Assembly (NCBI GenBank): GCA_905198295.1
Contig: CAJKBW010000078.1
Coordinates: 1 to 13,195, forward strand
Origin: an uncultured Oscillospiraceae bacterium
GTDB taxonomy: Bacteria; Bacillota; Clostridia; Oscillospirales; Acutalibacteraceae
DNA: 13,195 nucleotides
Reading direction: 5' to 3'
A program made the position numbers and the translations under genes. Below are positions 6,373 through 13,195 of this stretch, in pieces (the stretch's first letter is position 1; each line of letters starts with the position of its first letter). The notes under the pieces were generated by a model. It saw nothing but the letters and a program-made list of their open reading frames with translations. It was not told where the DNA came from and searched no databases.

Positions 6373-8772
6373 ATGCAGTACGGCAGATTTGACGACGAAC
6401 GGCGGGAGTACGTGGTGGAGCGGGTGGACACACCGGTTTCCTGGACGAATTATATCGGGGTGAACGACTACTGTGCCGTTCTCAATCAGACGGCGGGCGG
6501 CTATTCCTTTTACCGTTCGCCGCAGTATCACCGGGTGACGCGTTTCCGGCCGAACGGTGTACCGCTGGACCGGCCGGGACATTATGTGTATCTGCGGGAC
6601 GACGACACCGGCGACTACTGGTCGGTGTCCTGGCAGCCGGTGGGGAAGCCGCTCGATGAAGCGAAATACACCTGCCGGCACGGCTTGTCATACAGCCGCT
6701 ATCAGTGCACGTACAGCGGTATCGCTGCCGAACAGGCGGTGTTCGTCCCGCTTGGTGATCCGGTGGAGCTGTGGGATGTGCGGGTGAGCAACACCACGGA
6801 ACGGCCGCGCCGGCTGAGCGTATACGGGTATATCGAGTGGTCGTATCATCACATTGAGATGGACAATCAGAATTTCCAGATGTCCAACTATGCTTCCGGC
6901 AGCGCGTATGAGGACGACGCGGTGCTGTATGATCTGTTTTATGAGGAGTTCGGCTATCAGTTTTTTACCGCGAATTTCCGGCCGGACGGGTTTGATGCGC
7001 TGCGGGACAGCTTTATCGGCATATATCACGACGAAAGCAACCCGGTCGGGGTCATCCGCGGCGGGCTGTCGGGAAGCTACGAAAAAACCGGCAATCACTG
7101 CGCTGCTCTGCAGAAGCATATCACACTCGCCCCCGGGGAAGAGGTGCGGCTGATTTTTATGCTCGGCCAGGGCCGCGCCGAGGCCGCGCGGGCAGCGCGG
7201 GAGCGCTATGGCAAACCGGAGGCGGCAGACCGCTGTTTTGCCGATCTGGCGGCCTACTGGGACGATAAGCTGTCCCGGCTGCAGGTGAATACCCCCAATG
7301 CCGGGATGAATACCGCGCTCAATATCTGGAATCTCTACCAAAGCGAGGTCAACATCCTGTTTTCCCGTTTTGCCTCTTTTATCGAGGTGGGCGGACGTAC
7401 CGGCCTGGGGTACCGCGATACGGCACAGGATGCGATGTGCGTGCCGCATTCCAACCCGCAGAAATGCCGGCAGCGGCTGATCGAGCTGCTGCGCGGGGAA
7501 ACGCAGGCGGGCTATGGCCTGCACCTGTTTCAGCCGGAGTGGTTCGATCCGGACCGCGATGAACCGAAGCCGTTCCGTTCGCCGACCGTTGTGCCGGAGG
7601 TGAATGTGCGGGACATCATCAGCGATGATTTGAAAAATGTATGCTCGGATGACGCGCTGTGGCTGGTGCCGGCGGTTGTGGAATATATCAAGGAAACCGG
7701 CGAGGAGTCGTTTTTGGAGGAAACGTTTGGCTATGCGGACGGCGGCAGCGGCACGGTGTACGAACATCTGACCCGCATCCTGGACTTTACCGCCCGGCAG
7801 GTGGGGCAAAACGGCATTGCCAAGGGGCTGCGCGCCGACTGGAACGACTGCCTCAACCTGGGAGGCGGAGAGAGCGCGATGGTCAGCTTCCTGCATGTCT
7901 GGGCGATCGAGGCCTTTCTGGAGCTTGCGCACCGCTGCGGCCGGCAGGAGGACGTCGAACGCTACAACGCTATGGCAGATGAAGTACGCGCCGCCTGCGA
8001 GCGGGTACTGTGGGACGGAAAATGGTATATCCGCGGCATCACCGCTTCCGGCCGGAAGATCGGCACCAGCGAAGATGCCGAGGGAAAGGTGCATATGGAG
8101 TCGAACACCTGGGCGGTGATCTCCGGCGTGGCGCAGGGCGAACGGGCTGTTTCCGCGATGAACAGCGTGGACGAGTATCTGTATACGCCGTACGGTCTGC
8201 TGCTCAATGCGCCGTCGTATACGGTGCCGGATGATGAGATCGGTTTTGTCACGCGGGTATATCCCGGGGTCAAGGAAAACGGTGCGATTTTCAGCCATCC
8301 GAACCCGTGGGCGTGGGTGGCGGAGGCTAAACTCGGCCGCGGTGACCGCGCGATGAAATTCTACAACGCGCTGCTGCCGCAGAACCAGAACGACTGCATC
8401 GAGGTGCGGCAGGCCGAGCCGTATTCCTACTGTCAGTTTGTCATGGGCAAGGATCATACCGCCTTTGGCCGGGCGCGGCATCCCTTTATGACCGGCTCCG
8501 GCGGCTGGGCATATTTTGCCGCCACCCGCTGGCTGCTCGGTGTGCGCCCGGATTTCGACGGGCTGTGGATCGATCCCTGCATTCCCTCCGCCTGGAAGGG
8601 GTTTTCGGTTGTCCGCCGCTGGCGCGGCACGGAATACCGGATTACGGTGCATAACCCGGACGGCCGGCAGAAGGGCGTCCGCCGGCTGCTGGTGGACGGC
8701 CGGGAGCTGGCGGGGAGCAAAATTCCGCTGTATCCCGCGAAAAGCACGGTGCGGGTTACGGCGTATATGTAA
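6373..8772 (+). CDS. chbP: N,N'-diacetylchitobiose phosphorylase (GH94)
   Basis: A cytoplasmic enzyme of 799 residues that splits N,N'-diacetylchitobiose with phosphate into GlcNAc and alpha-GlcNAc-1-phosphate. The layout is the GH94 one: an N-terminal beta-sandwich, a helical linker, an (alpha/alpha)6 barrel and a C-terminal beta-sheet domain. From memory, the sequence follows the Vibrio proteolyticus enzyme nearly throughout, including GGRTGLGYRDTAQDA (about 340-354), GYGLHLFQPEWFDP, GLRADWNDCLNLGGGES and NGAIFSHPNPWAWVAEAKLG. Cellobiose phosphorylases have clearly different versions of these blocks. Counting from the ATG at 6373, the general acid Asp falls at 492, as in the Vibrio enzyme. 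The phosphate-site His and Thr fall at 642 and 707; the Vibrio H644 and T709 are shifted by a 2-residue deletion. This supports the second ATG as start and an active enzyme. The mutase gene follows after 15 nt, so the two share a transcript. Confidence 0.9.
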   Translation: MQYGRFDDERREYVVERVDTPVSWTNYIGVNDYCAVLNQTAGGYSFYRSPQYHRVTRFRPNGVPLDRPGHYVYLRDDDTGDYWSVSWQPVGKPLDEAKYTCRHGLSYSRYQCTYSGIAAEQAVFVPLGDPVELWDVRVSNTTERPRRLSVYGYIEWSYHHIEMDNQNFQMSNYASGSAYEDDAVLYDLFYEEFGYQFFTANFRPDGFDALRDSFIGIYHDESNPVGVIRGGLSGSYEKTGNHCAALQKHITLAPGEEVRLIFMLGQGRAEAARAARERYGKPEAADRCFADLAAYWDDKLSRLQVNTPNAGMNTALNIWNLYQSEVNILFSRFASFIEVGGRTGLGYRDTAQDAMCVPHSNPQKCRQRLIELLRGETQAGYGLHLFQPEWFDPDRDEPKPFRSPTVVPEVNVRDIISDDLKNVCSDDALWLVPAVVEYIKETGEESFLEETFGYADGGSGTVYEHLTRILDFTARQVGQNGIAKGLRADWNDCLNLGGGESAMVSFLHVWAIEAFLELAHRCGRQEDVERYNAMADEVRAACERVLWDGKWYIRGITASGRKIGTSEDAEGKVHMESNTWAVISGVAQGERAVSAMNSVDEYLYTPYGLLLNAPSYTVPDDEIGFVTRVYPGVKENGAIFSHPNPWAWVAEAKLGRGDRAMKFYNALLPQNQNDCIEVRQAEPYSYCQFVMGKDHTAFGRARHPFMTGSGGWAYFAATRWLLGVRPDFDGLWIDPCIPSAWKGFSVVRRWRGTEYRITVHNPDGRQKGVRRLLVDGRELAGSKIPLYPAKSTVRVTAYM

Positions 8773-8775
8773 CGG

Positions 8776-8781
8776 AAAGGA
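8776..8781 (+). promoter_or_regulatory. Ribosome binding site of the mutase gene
   Basis: AAAGGA is followed by three in-frame ATGs at 8782, 8788 and 8794 (spacings 0, 6 and 12 nt). Spacing favours 8788. Family N-termini of the type MIHFGTGGW favour 8794. The arrangement closely copies that before the phosphorylase gene. Confidence 0.5.
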
Positions 8782-8787
8782 ATGGGC

Positions 8788-10206
8788 ATGACCATGATAC
8801 ACTTCGGAACGGGCGGCTGGCGGGCGATCATCGGAGAGGACTTTACCAAAGCGAATGTCTGCCGGCTGACCTGTGCACTGGCACGGAAAATGAAGGAAGA
8901 GGGAACGGACCGCAACGGTTTTGTCATCGGCTATGACCGCCGCTTTTTATCGCGGGAAGCCGCACGGTGGGCGGCGGAGGTGATGGCCGGTGAACAGATT
9001 CCCTGTCGGCTTATCAACCGGGAAGCGCCCACACCGCTGATTATGTTTGCGGTCGGCTATTACGGCATGCCGTATGGGCTGGCGGTGACCGCCAGCCATA
9101 ATCCGGCCCTGTACAATGGGATTAAGGTATTTATGCAGGGCGGCCGGGATGCGGATGAAACGCTGACCGATGCGCTGGAAACGATCATTGCCGAACTGGA
9201 CGACCGCAGCATCCCCAGTGTCCCATACGAGCAGGCCGTGGCTGAGGGCCGGGTGGAGGAGGTAGACCCGCTCAACCCGTACTTGGATTCCATTATCCGT
9301 TCGGTTAATATGGATGCCATCCGCAGCCGCGGGCTGCGGGTCGTCCTTGACCCGATGTACGGCGTGTCCCGCACCTCGCTGCAGACTATCCTGCTTACCG
9401 CGCGCTGCGATGTGGACGTAATCCATGAGCGGCACGATACGCTTTTCGGCGGTCGTCTTCCGGCGCCGAACCGGCAGACGCTTTCCGCCCTGCGCAGCGT
9501 CGTGCTCGAAAGAGGAGCGGATATCGGCATCGCGACCGACGGCGACGCCGACCGGCTCGGCATCATCGATGACCGCGGACAATTTGTCCATCCGAACCAG
9601 GTGCTGGTGATCCTGTATTATTACCTGCTCAAATATAAGGGCTGGCACGGTCCGGCGGTGCGCAACATCGCGACAACGCATCTGCTGGACAAGGTGGCGG
9701 CGGCTTTCGGTGAGCGGTGCTATGAGGTGCCGGTCGGGTTTAAGCATATTTCCGCCATGATGCTGAAAACCCATGCGGTCATCGGCGGCGAATCCTCCGG
9801 CGGACTGACGGTGCGCGGGCATATTCAGGGCAAGGACGGTATATATGCGGCAGCGCTGCTGGTGGAGATGCTGGCGGTCACCGGCAGGAAGCTGTCGCAG
9901 ATTTATGACGATATTCTGGCGGAATACGGCTCACTCGTGATGGTTGAGCGGGATTATCGTTTTACCGCGCAGCGCCGGGCCGAAATGCAGAGATTGCTGC
10001 TGGAGGATAAACAGCTGCCGGAATTTTCCGAGCAGATCGAAAAAGTGTCCTATCTCGACGGCTGCAAGGTGTATTTCGCGGGCGGGGGATGGATCATTGC
10101 GCGTTTTTCCGGCACCGAGCCGCTGCTGCGGATCTTCTGTGAAAAGGAGAGCCGGGAACAAGCCGATGCCATATGCGACCAGATGCAGCAGTTTTTGGGG
10201 CTGTAA
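8788..10206 (+). CDS. Alpha-D-phosphohexomutase, probable GlcNAc-1-phosphate mutase
   Basis: A cytoplasmic phosphoglucomutase/phosphomannomutase-superfamily enzyme of 472 residues in four domains. The active-site phosphoserine lies in TASHNP (Ser103 from this start), the magnesium loop is DGDADR (251-256), the sugar-binding loop is GGESSGG (333-339), and the phosphate-binding loop RFSGTEP (439-445) is in the C-terminal domain. All four hallmarks are intact. The N-terminal FGTGGWRAIIGEDF is typical of a bacterial and archaeal subgroup of uncertain sugar specificity. Its place 15 nt behind a chitobiose phosphorylase gene suggests that it isomerises GlcNAc-1-phosphate to GlcNAc-6-phosphate for deacetylation and glycolysis. 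In Vibrio cholerae a mutase gene likewise sits next to the chitobiose phosphorylase gene. A general phosphoglucomutase role cannot be excluded by sequence. The start could also be the ATG at 8794. Confidence 0.88.
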   Translation: MTMIHFGTGGWRAIIGEDFTKANVCRLTCALARKMKEEGTDRNGFVIGYDRRFLSREAARWAAEVMAGEQIPCRLINREAPTPLIMFAVGYYGMPYGLAVTASHNPALYNGIKVFMQGGRDADETLTDALETIIAELDDRSIPSVPYEQAVAEGRVEEVDPLNPYLDSIIRSVNMDAIRSRGLRVVLDPMYGVSRTSLQTILLTARCDVDVIHERHDTLFGGRLPAPNRQTLSALRSVVLERGADIGIATDGDADRLGIIDDRGQFVHPNQVLVILYYYLLKYKGWHGPAVRNIATTHLLDKVAAAFGERCYEVPVGFKHISAMMLKTHAVIGGESSGGLTVRGHIQGKDGIYAAALLVEMLAVTGRKLSQIYDDILAEYGSLVMVERDYRFTAQRRAEMQRLLLEDKQLPEFSEQIEKVSYLDGCKVYFAGGGWIIARFSGTEPLLRIFCEKESREQADAICDQMQQFLGL

Positions 10207-10383
10207 GGCCGCTGCCGAATGGTATAGGGGATGCGTATTTGCTTTTTTTCGGGGAAGGCTATTTTTGCGGATTGCTTCAGAAACCGAAAGGCATTTGAAG
10301 ACAACCGAAAAAACGCCGCCTCCTGAATAAGATGAGCGGCGCATGAATGCGATATGGCAACAAAGCATAAAGGGGGAAATGGG
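10207..10383 (+). other. Intergenic region before the binding-protein gene
   Basis: 177 nt between the mutase and the lipoprotein gene. I find no convincing plus-strand terminator and no good sigma-A promoter pair. A T7 run (near 10240) has no clear stem before it. The only structure is the hairpin at 10308-10341, which is terminator-like on the minus strand. The binding-protein gene may be reached by read-through or have its own weak promoter here. Confidence 0.4.
10308..10341 (-). terminator. Terminator-like hairpin facing the minus strand
   Basis: CGCCGC (10314-10319) pairs with GCGGCG (10336-10341), extended by CTC/GAG across one bulged base. On the minus strand the stem is followed by six T (10308-10313). 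It would stop antisense transcripts coming out of the binding-protein gene; no minus-strand gene needs it. The loop is long and the stem short, so this is tentative. Confidence 0.4.
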
Positions 10384-11679
10384 ATGAGACGAGCCATTGC
10401 ACTGGGACTGTCCGCCCTGATGTGTACAGCCCTGCTTTCCGGCTGCAGCCGGGAGACGGACGAAGGCGGCAAAAAAGTAACGCTGAAGGTTGTCACACAG
10501 TTTGGCGGCGAGGATCCGAATACCGAGCTGTTCAATACGATGATCCGGGAATGGGAGAACAAGACCGGCAACAAGGTGACCAACAATTCCGATAAAGCGG
10601 ATAACGAATGGAAATCCAAGGTGATCGCGGATTTCACCACCGGCGGTGAGCCGGACGTCATGTTTTTCTTTAACGGCACGGTAGCCGAACCGATTTTGGA
10701 TAAGATCGTAACGGTGGATGAAATTCAGAAGGAAGATCCGGAATACGGCAAAAATATCCGCTCAGCGGTCATGAACGCCGCGGGGAACCTTGATGCCGAG
10801 GGACGGCCGATTTCGGTGCCGATGACCGGTATCGCTGAAGGGCTGTTTTGCAACAAAACCCTGTTTGCGCAGTATAACCTCGAGCTGCCGAGCGACTGGG
10901 CAAGCTTTATGAAAGCGATTGAGACGTTCAAAAGCAACGGTGTGATTCCGATTGCCGCCTCGCTGGGCGGCGAGGCGCACTATTTCTTTGATCACCTGCT
11001 GCTTGCGGTCGGCGGCGATGAGGCGCTGGCCGTGAACCCGACAACCGAAGCAGAGGTACCGGCCTCCTGGGCCAAGGGGCTCAGCCTGCTGAAAACGATG
11101 TACGACGCCGGCGCTTTTCCGAAGGATACCGCCTCGATTAAGGGAGACGACGCCAGAATCTATTTCCGCCGGGGCGAGGCGGCGATGTATCTCGACGGCT
11201 CCTGGTTCAGCGTGGTGGACGCTTCGACCGAAGGCGCGAAGGTGACCGAGGAAGATGTTGAGGTTGTGCCGTTCCCGTCGTATACCGAGAGCACAAACAA
11301 GCCCGGCACGGTTTTGTCGGGGTACACCTCCGGCTGGTATATCTCGCGCAAATGCTGGGACGATAAGGATAAGCGGGCGGCCGCGATTGATTTTGTCAAG
11401 AGCATGTCGAGTGATGAGGGCATCACCCGCTTTGCTGAAGCGAACGGCGGTTTTCCTGCATCGGACGGCGTGAAGGTTGACGAGAGTAAAATGACGCCGC
11501 AGAAAAGACAGTTTGATGCGCTGCTGAAAGCGGCGCCGGTGACGCCGGGCGTATTGCAGGATAACCTGCAGAAGGCCGCATTTGAGGTTTATCTGAATAA
11601 TGCGACCAAGATTGCCCGCGGCGAGATCACCCCCGAGGAAGTCATCCGCGAGATGGTGAAAGAAAATCAGCCGCTTTAA
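10384..11679 (+). CDS. Sugar ABC transporter substrate-binding lipoprotein (CUT1 family)
   Basis: An extracytoplasmic solute-binding protein of 431 residues that delivers an oligosaccharide to the permeases encoded downstream. The N-terminus has two arginines, a hydrophobic stretch and the lipobox LLSGC, so it is cut before Cys21 and lipid-anchored to the membrane. The remainder follows the type 1 (MalE/UgpB-like) fold: TLKVVTQFGG near the mature N-terminus, PDVMFFFNG, a middle region with IPIAASLGGEAHYFFDHLL, and GEAAMYLDGSW, a family signature near the hinge. An ATG 30 nt upstream is in frame, but the one used here has AGGGGG at a spacing of 7 nt and begins directly with the signal peptide. 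With the chitobiose phosphorylase upstream, N,N'-diacetylchitobiose or short chito-oligosaccharides are the likely ligands; this is inferred from context. Confidence 0.92.
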   Translation: MRRAIALGLSALMCTALLSGCSRETDEGGKKVTLKVVTQFGGEDPNTELFNTMIREWENKTGNKVTNNSDKADNEWKSKVIADFTTGGEPDVMFFFNGTVAEPILDKIVTVDEIQKEDPEYGKNIRSAVMNAAGNLDAEGRPISVPMTGIAEGLFCNKTLFAQYNLELPSDWASFMKAIETFKSNGVIPIAASLGGEAHYFFDHLLLAVGGDEALAVNPTTEAEVPASWAKGLSLLKTMYDAGAFPKDTASIKGDDARIYFRRGEAAMYLDGSWFSVVDASTEGAKVTEEDVEVVPFPSYTESTNKPGTVLSGYTSGWYISRKCWDDKDKRAAAIDFVKSMSSDEGITRFAEANGGFPASDGVKVDESKMTPQKRQFDALLKAAPVTPGVLQDNLQKAAFEVYLNNATKIARGEITPEEVIREMVKENQPL

Positions 11680-11695
11680 AGCAAATAAGGCATCC

Positions 11696-11733
11696 CGGGG
11701 AGGCGAGGCGTACCGCCTTGTCTCCCCGTTTTT
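11696..11733 (+). terminator. Intrinsic terminator/attenuator between binding-protein and permease genes
   Basis: A 15-bp stem with arms CGGGGAGGCGAGGCG (11696-11710) and CGCCTTGTCTCCCCG (11714-11728), two G-U wobbles, a TAC loop, and five T at 11729-11733. It lies 16 nt behind the binding-protein stop and 22 nt before the first permease start. No promoter is evident after it, so it is best read as a leaky terminator that keeps the binding protein in excess over the permeases and protects the 3' end of its mRNA. Confidence 0.85.
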
Positions 11734-11755
11734 CTGCAAGAAGGGAATGGTCGTA

Positions 11756-12691
11756 ATGGCGAAGGAAACGCGTGCCTCCCGGCGGGGGCGCCGCAGCGCC
11801 GGCCCGGCGGGTGAGGCGATGATATACAAACGGAAATGGCCGGCGGCGGTGTTTCTGGTCCCGGCGTTTTTGTTTATGATAATCTTTCTGTACTACCCGT
11901 TTTTCCGGAACATCGTGGATTCGTTTTTTAACATCCGGATTCTCGGCGGGCCAACGGGAAATTTCATCGGACTGGAAAACTATCTGAAAATCGTTCCCGG
12001 TCTGGAAACAACCGATCCGAATATGATGACGGCGCTGAGCAATACCCTGCTGCTTATGCTGTGCACGATTGTGTTCCAGGTGGGCATTGCGCTGGTTCTT
12101 GCCCTGATGGTGGATTCCATCCGCCGCGGTTCGCAGGTCTTCCGTACCCTGTTCTTTTTTCCAATCGTGGTATCCGCTACCGCGCTCGGCCTGATGTTCA
12201 ACCTGCTTCTCATGTCCCGCGGGCCGATCAACCAGATTATTGAACGGCTTGGCGGAGAGGCGATCATTTTCAAAGAGGAATACACCTTCCTGACGATGGC
12301 GATCCCGGTTATCTGGCAGTATGTGGGCTTTTATTTCGTCATTCTGGTGACCGGGCTGAACAACATCTCGGAGGATGTCAAGGAAGCAGCCTCTATCGAT
12401 GGGGCGATCGGGCTCAGACGCATCTGGTATATCACGCTGCCGCTCATACGCAATGTGCTGATCACCTGCCTGACCCTGTCCATTACCGGCGCGCTCAAGG
12501 TGTTTGATATGCCGTGGGTGATGTTCCCGCCGAACTTTTCGGAGGCGTACCTGACCGGCACGTATATGTATTATCAAACCTTCAATGTCGGCAATGTGGA
12601 TTATGCGGCGGCGATTGCGGTGGTGATTGTGCTGCTGGGTGTGGTGCTGTCCCGGCTGAGCCGGCTGGTTTTCCGTGAGAAAGATTACTGA
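11756..12691 (+). CDS. Sugar ABC transporter permease, MalF/UgpA type (CUT1)
   Basis: First membrane subunit of the importer, 311 residues. A basic cytoplasmic N-terminus (KETRASRRGRRS) precedes about six membrane helices (near 28-50, 95-120, 130-152, 180-202, 233-255 and 283-303). The cytoplasmic EAA loop, which docks to the ATPase, is KEAASIDGAIGLRRIWYITLPL (209-230), with the conserved EAA at 210-212 and Gly at 216. Start choice: an in-frame ATG at 11747 directly abuts AAGGGA, while the ATG at 11756 is 9 nt from it, so the latter is preferred. The gene follows the terminator hairpin behind the binding-protein gene and precedes the second permease gene by 19 nt. It shares the inferred chito-oligosaccharide role. 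Confidence 0.92.
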   Translation: MAKETRASRRGRRSAGPAGEAMIYKRKWPAAVFLVPAFLFMIIFLYYPFFRNIVDSFFNIRILGGPTGNFIGLENYLKIVPGLETTDPNMMTALSNTLLLMLCTIVFQVGIALVLALMVDSIRRGSQVFRTLFFFPIVVSATALGLMFNLLLMSRGPINQIIERLGGEAIIFKEEYTFLTMAIPVIWQYVGFYFVILVTGLNNISEDVKEAASIDGAIGLRRIWYITLPLIRNVLITCLTLSITGALKVFDMPWVMFPPNFSEAYLTGTYMYYQTFNVGNVDYAAAIAVVIVLLGVVLSRLSRLVFREKDY

Positions 12692-12710
12692 ACAGGGGAG
12701 GCATGAACGG

Positions 12711-13195
12711 ATGAAACACAAAAGAAGAGTCAGCCCCTCCCATGTGGTGATCTATATTGTACTGATCCTGTGGGCGCTGACCACCGTAACCCCATTTTTG
12801 TGGGTGGTGATGAGTTCCTTCAAGGACAAGGACCTCATCGAGCTGCAGTCCTTTTCTCTCCATTTCACGCCCACGCTCGAGAACTATATCAAGACCTTTG
12901 AAAAGCCGCCGCAGTCGGTTTGGATGGCGTACTGGAACAGCCTGCTGATTTCCGGTGTGGTAACGGTCGGTGTGATCCTGCTGGCCGGCATGGCCTCCTT
13001 TGCGATGGTGCGGTATCGTTTCCGGGGCAAGCGCTTTCTCGAAGGCTTAATCGTTGCCAGCCTGATGTTCCCGGTTTTCTCCACCATCATCCCGGTTTTC
13101 CAGATGATGTATAAGCTGAATGTGGTGGATAACCCAGTCGGCGTCATCCTGCCGCAGATAGCGGGCAATCTGTCCTTTGCCATCGTCATTCTGAT
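12711..13195 (+). CDS. Sugar ABC transporter permease, MalG/UgpE type (CUT1), partial
   Basis: The second membrane subunit, cut by the right window edge after about 161 residues; a full protein is normally about 275-300 residues. It begins MKHKRRVSPSHVVIYIVL, followed by a first helix, then FLWVVMSSFKDKDLI and the extracellular segment FTPTLENYIKTF, both typical of MalG-type permeases. A second helix (about 78-100) precedes MVRYRFRGKRFLE. LMFPVFSTIIPVFQMMYKLNVVDNPVGVILP is the usual conserved region before the EAA loop, which lies beyond the window. The start ATG has AGGGGAGG at 12694-12701, 9 nt upstream. Another ATG at 12703 is out of frame and stops after three codons. No frameshift is seen. 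An ATPase gene may follow, or a shared MsmK-like ATPase encoded elsewhere may serve, as is frequent in Firmicutes. Confidence 0.9.
   Translation, partial: MKHKRRVSPSHVVIYIVLILWALTTVTPFLWVVMSSFKDKDLIELQSFSLHFTPTLENYIKTFEKPPQSVWMAYWNSLLISGVVTVGVILLAGMASFAMVRYRFRGKRFLEGLIVASLMFPVFSTIIPVFQMMYKLNVVDNPVGVILPQIAGNLSFAIVIL

Noticed and set aside
6373..8772. Cellobiose phosphorylase annotation for the GH94 gene
   Set aside because: The active-site blocks (GLGYRDTAQDA, GYGLHLFQPEWFDP, LNLGGGES) follow chitobiose phosphorylase; cellobiose phosphorylases have different sequences there.
6688..8802. Open frame of 704 codons on the minus strand opposite the phosphorylase gene
   Set aside because: The translation resembles no family, is rich in Arg/Pro/His as expected for a shadow of GC-rich coding DNA, and lies exactly antisense to a well-conserved GH94 gene.

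Overview
The window looks like chromosomal DNA from a fairly GC-rich Firmicute, most likely of the Clostridia (Ruminococcaceae/Oscillospiraceae-like). The reasons are Gram-positive-type Shine-Dalgarno sequences, a lipoprotein substrate-binding protein, a Bacillus/Clostridium-type LexA operator, and a radical SAM/DUF4130 gene pair that is common in Clostridia. This placement is inference; no rRNA or marker gene is present. There are eight genes in two divergent blocks, and the last gene runs off the right edge. I see no tRNA, rRNA, CRISPR array, insertion sequence or phage gene.

Left block (about 27-6204, all minus strand). Reading leftwards from 6204, a strong sigma-A-type promoter (TTGACA, 17 bp, TATACT) contains one LexA-type operator in its spacer and a second touching the -35. 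It drives a radical SAM protein with a C-terminal helix-hairpin-helix (TIGR03916-like), which overlaps by 22 nt a DUF4130/TIGR03915-like partner. Elsewhere this pair is linked to uracil-DNA-glycosylase-like domains and has no firmly established biochemistry. An MacB-type ABC ATPase and a 1063-residue FtsX-type permease with a coiled-coil insert of about 240 residues follow, with no clear terminator between the pairs.

Right block (about 6293-13195, plus strand). This reads as an N,N'-diacetylchitobiose uptake and phosphorolysis locus. It holds a GH94 phosphorylase that closely matches the chitobiose phosphorylase type, an alpha-phosphohexomutase that would convert GlcNAc-1-P to GlcNAc-6-P, and then a CUT1-type sugar ABC importer: lipoprotein binding protein, first permease, and a second permease cut by the window edge. 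A strong terminator hairpin lies between the binding-protein gene and the permease genes and probably sets their expression ratio. No importer ATPase, GlcNAc kinase or regulator is in the window.

The divergent intergenic region (6146-6372) is the richest part. Besides the LexA-controlled promoter it carries a perfect 17-bp inverted repeat upstream of the phosphorylase gene with a LacI-family-like core. The most interesting result is that a DNA-repair-like radical SAM operon of unknown chemistry appears to be under direct SOS control.
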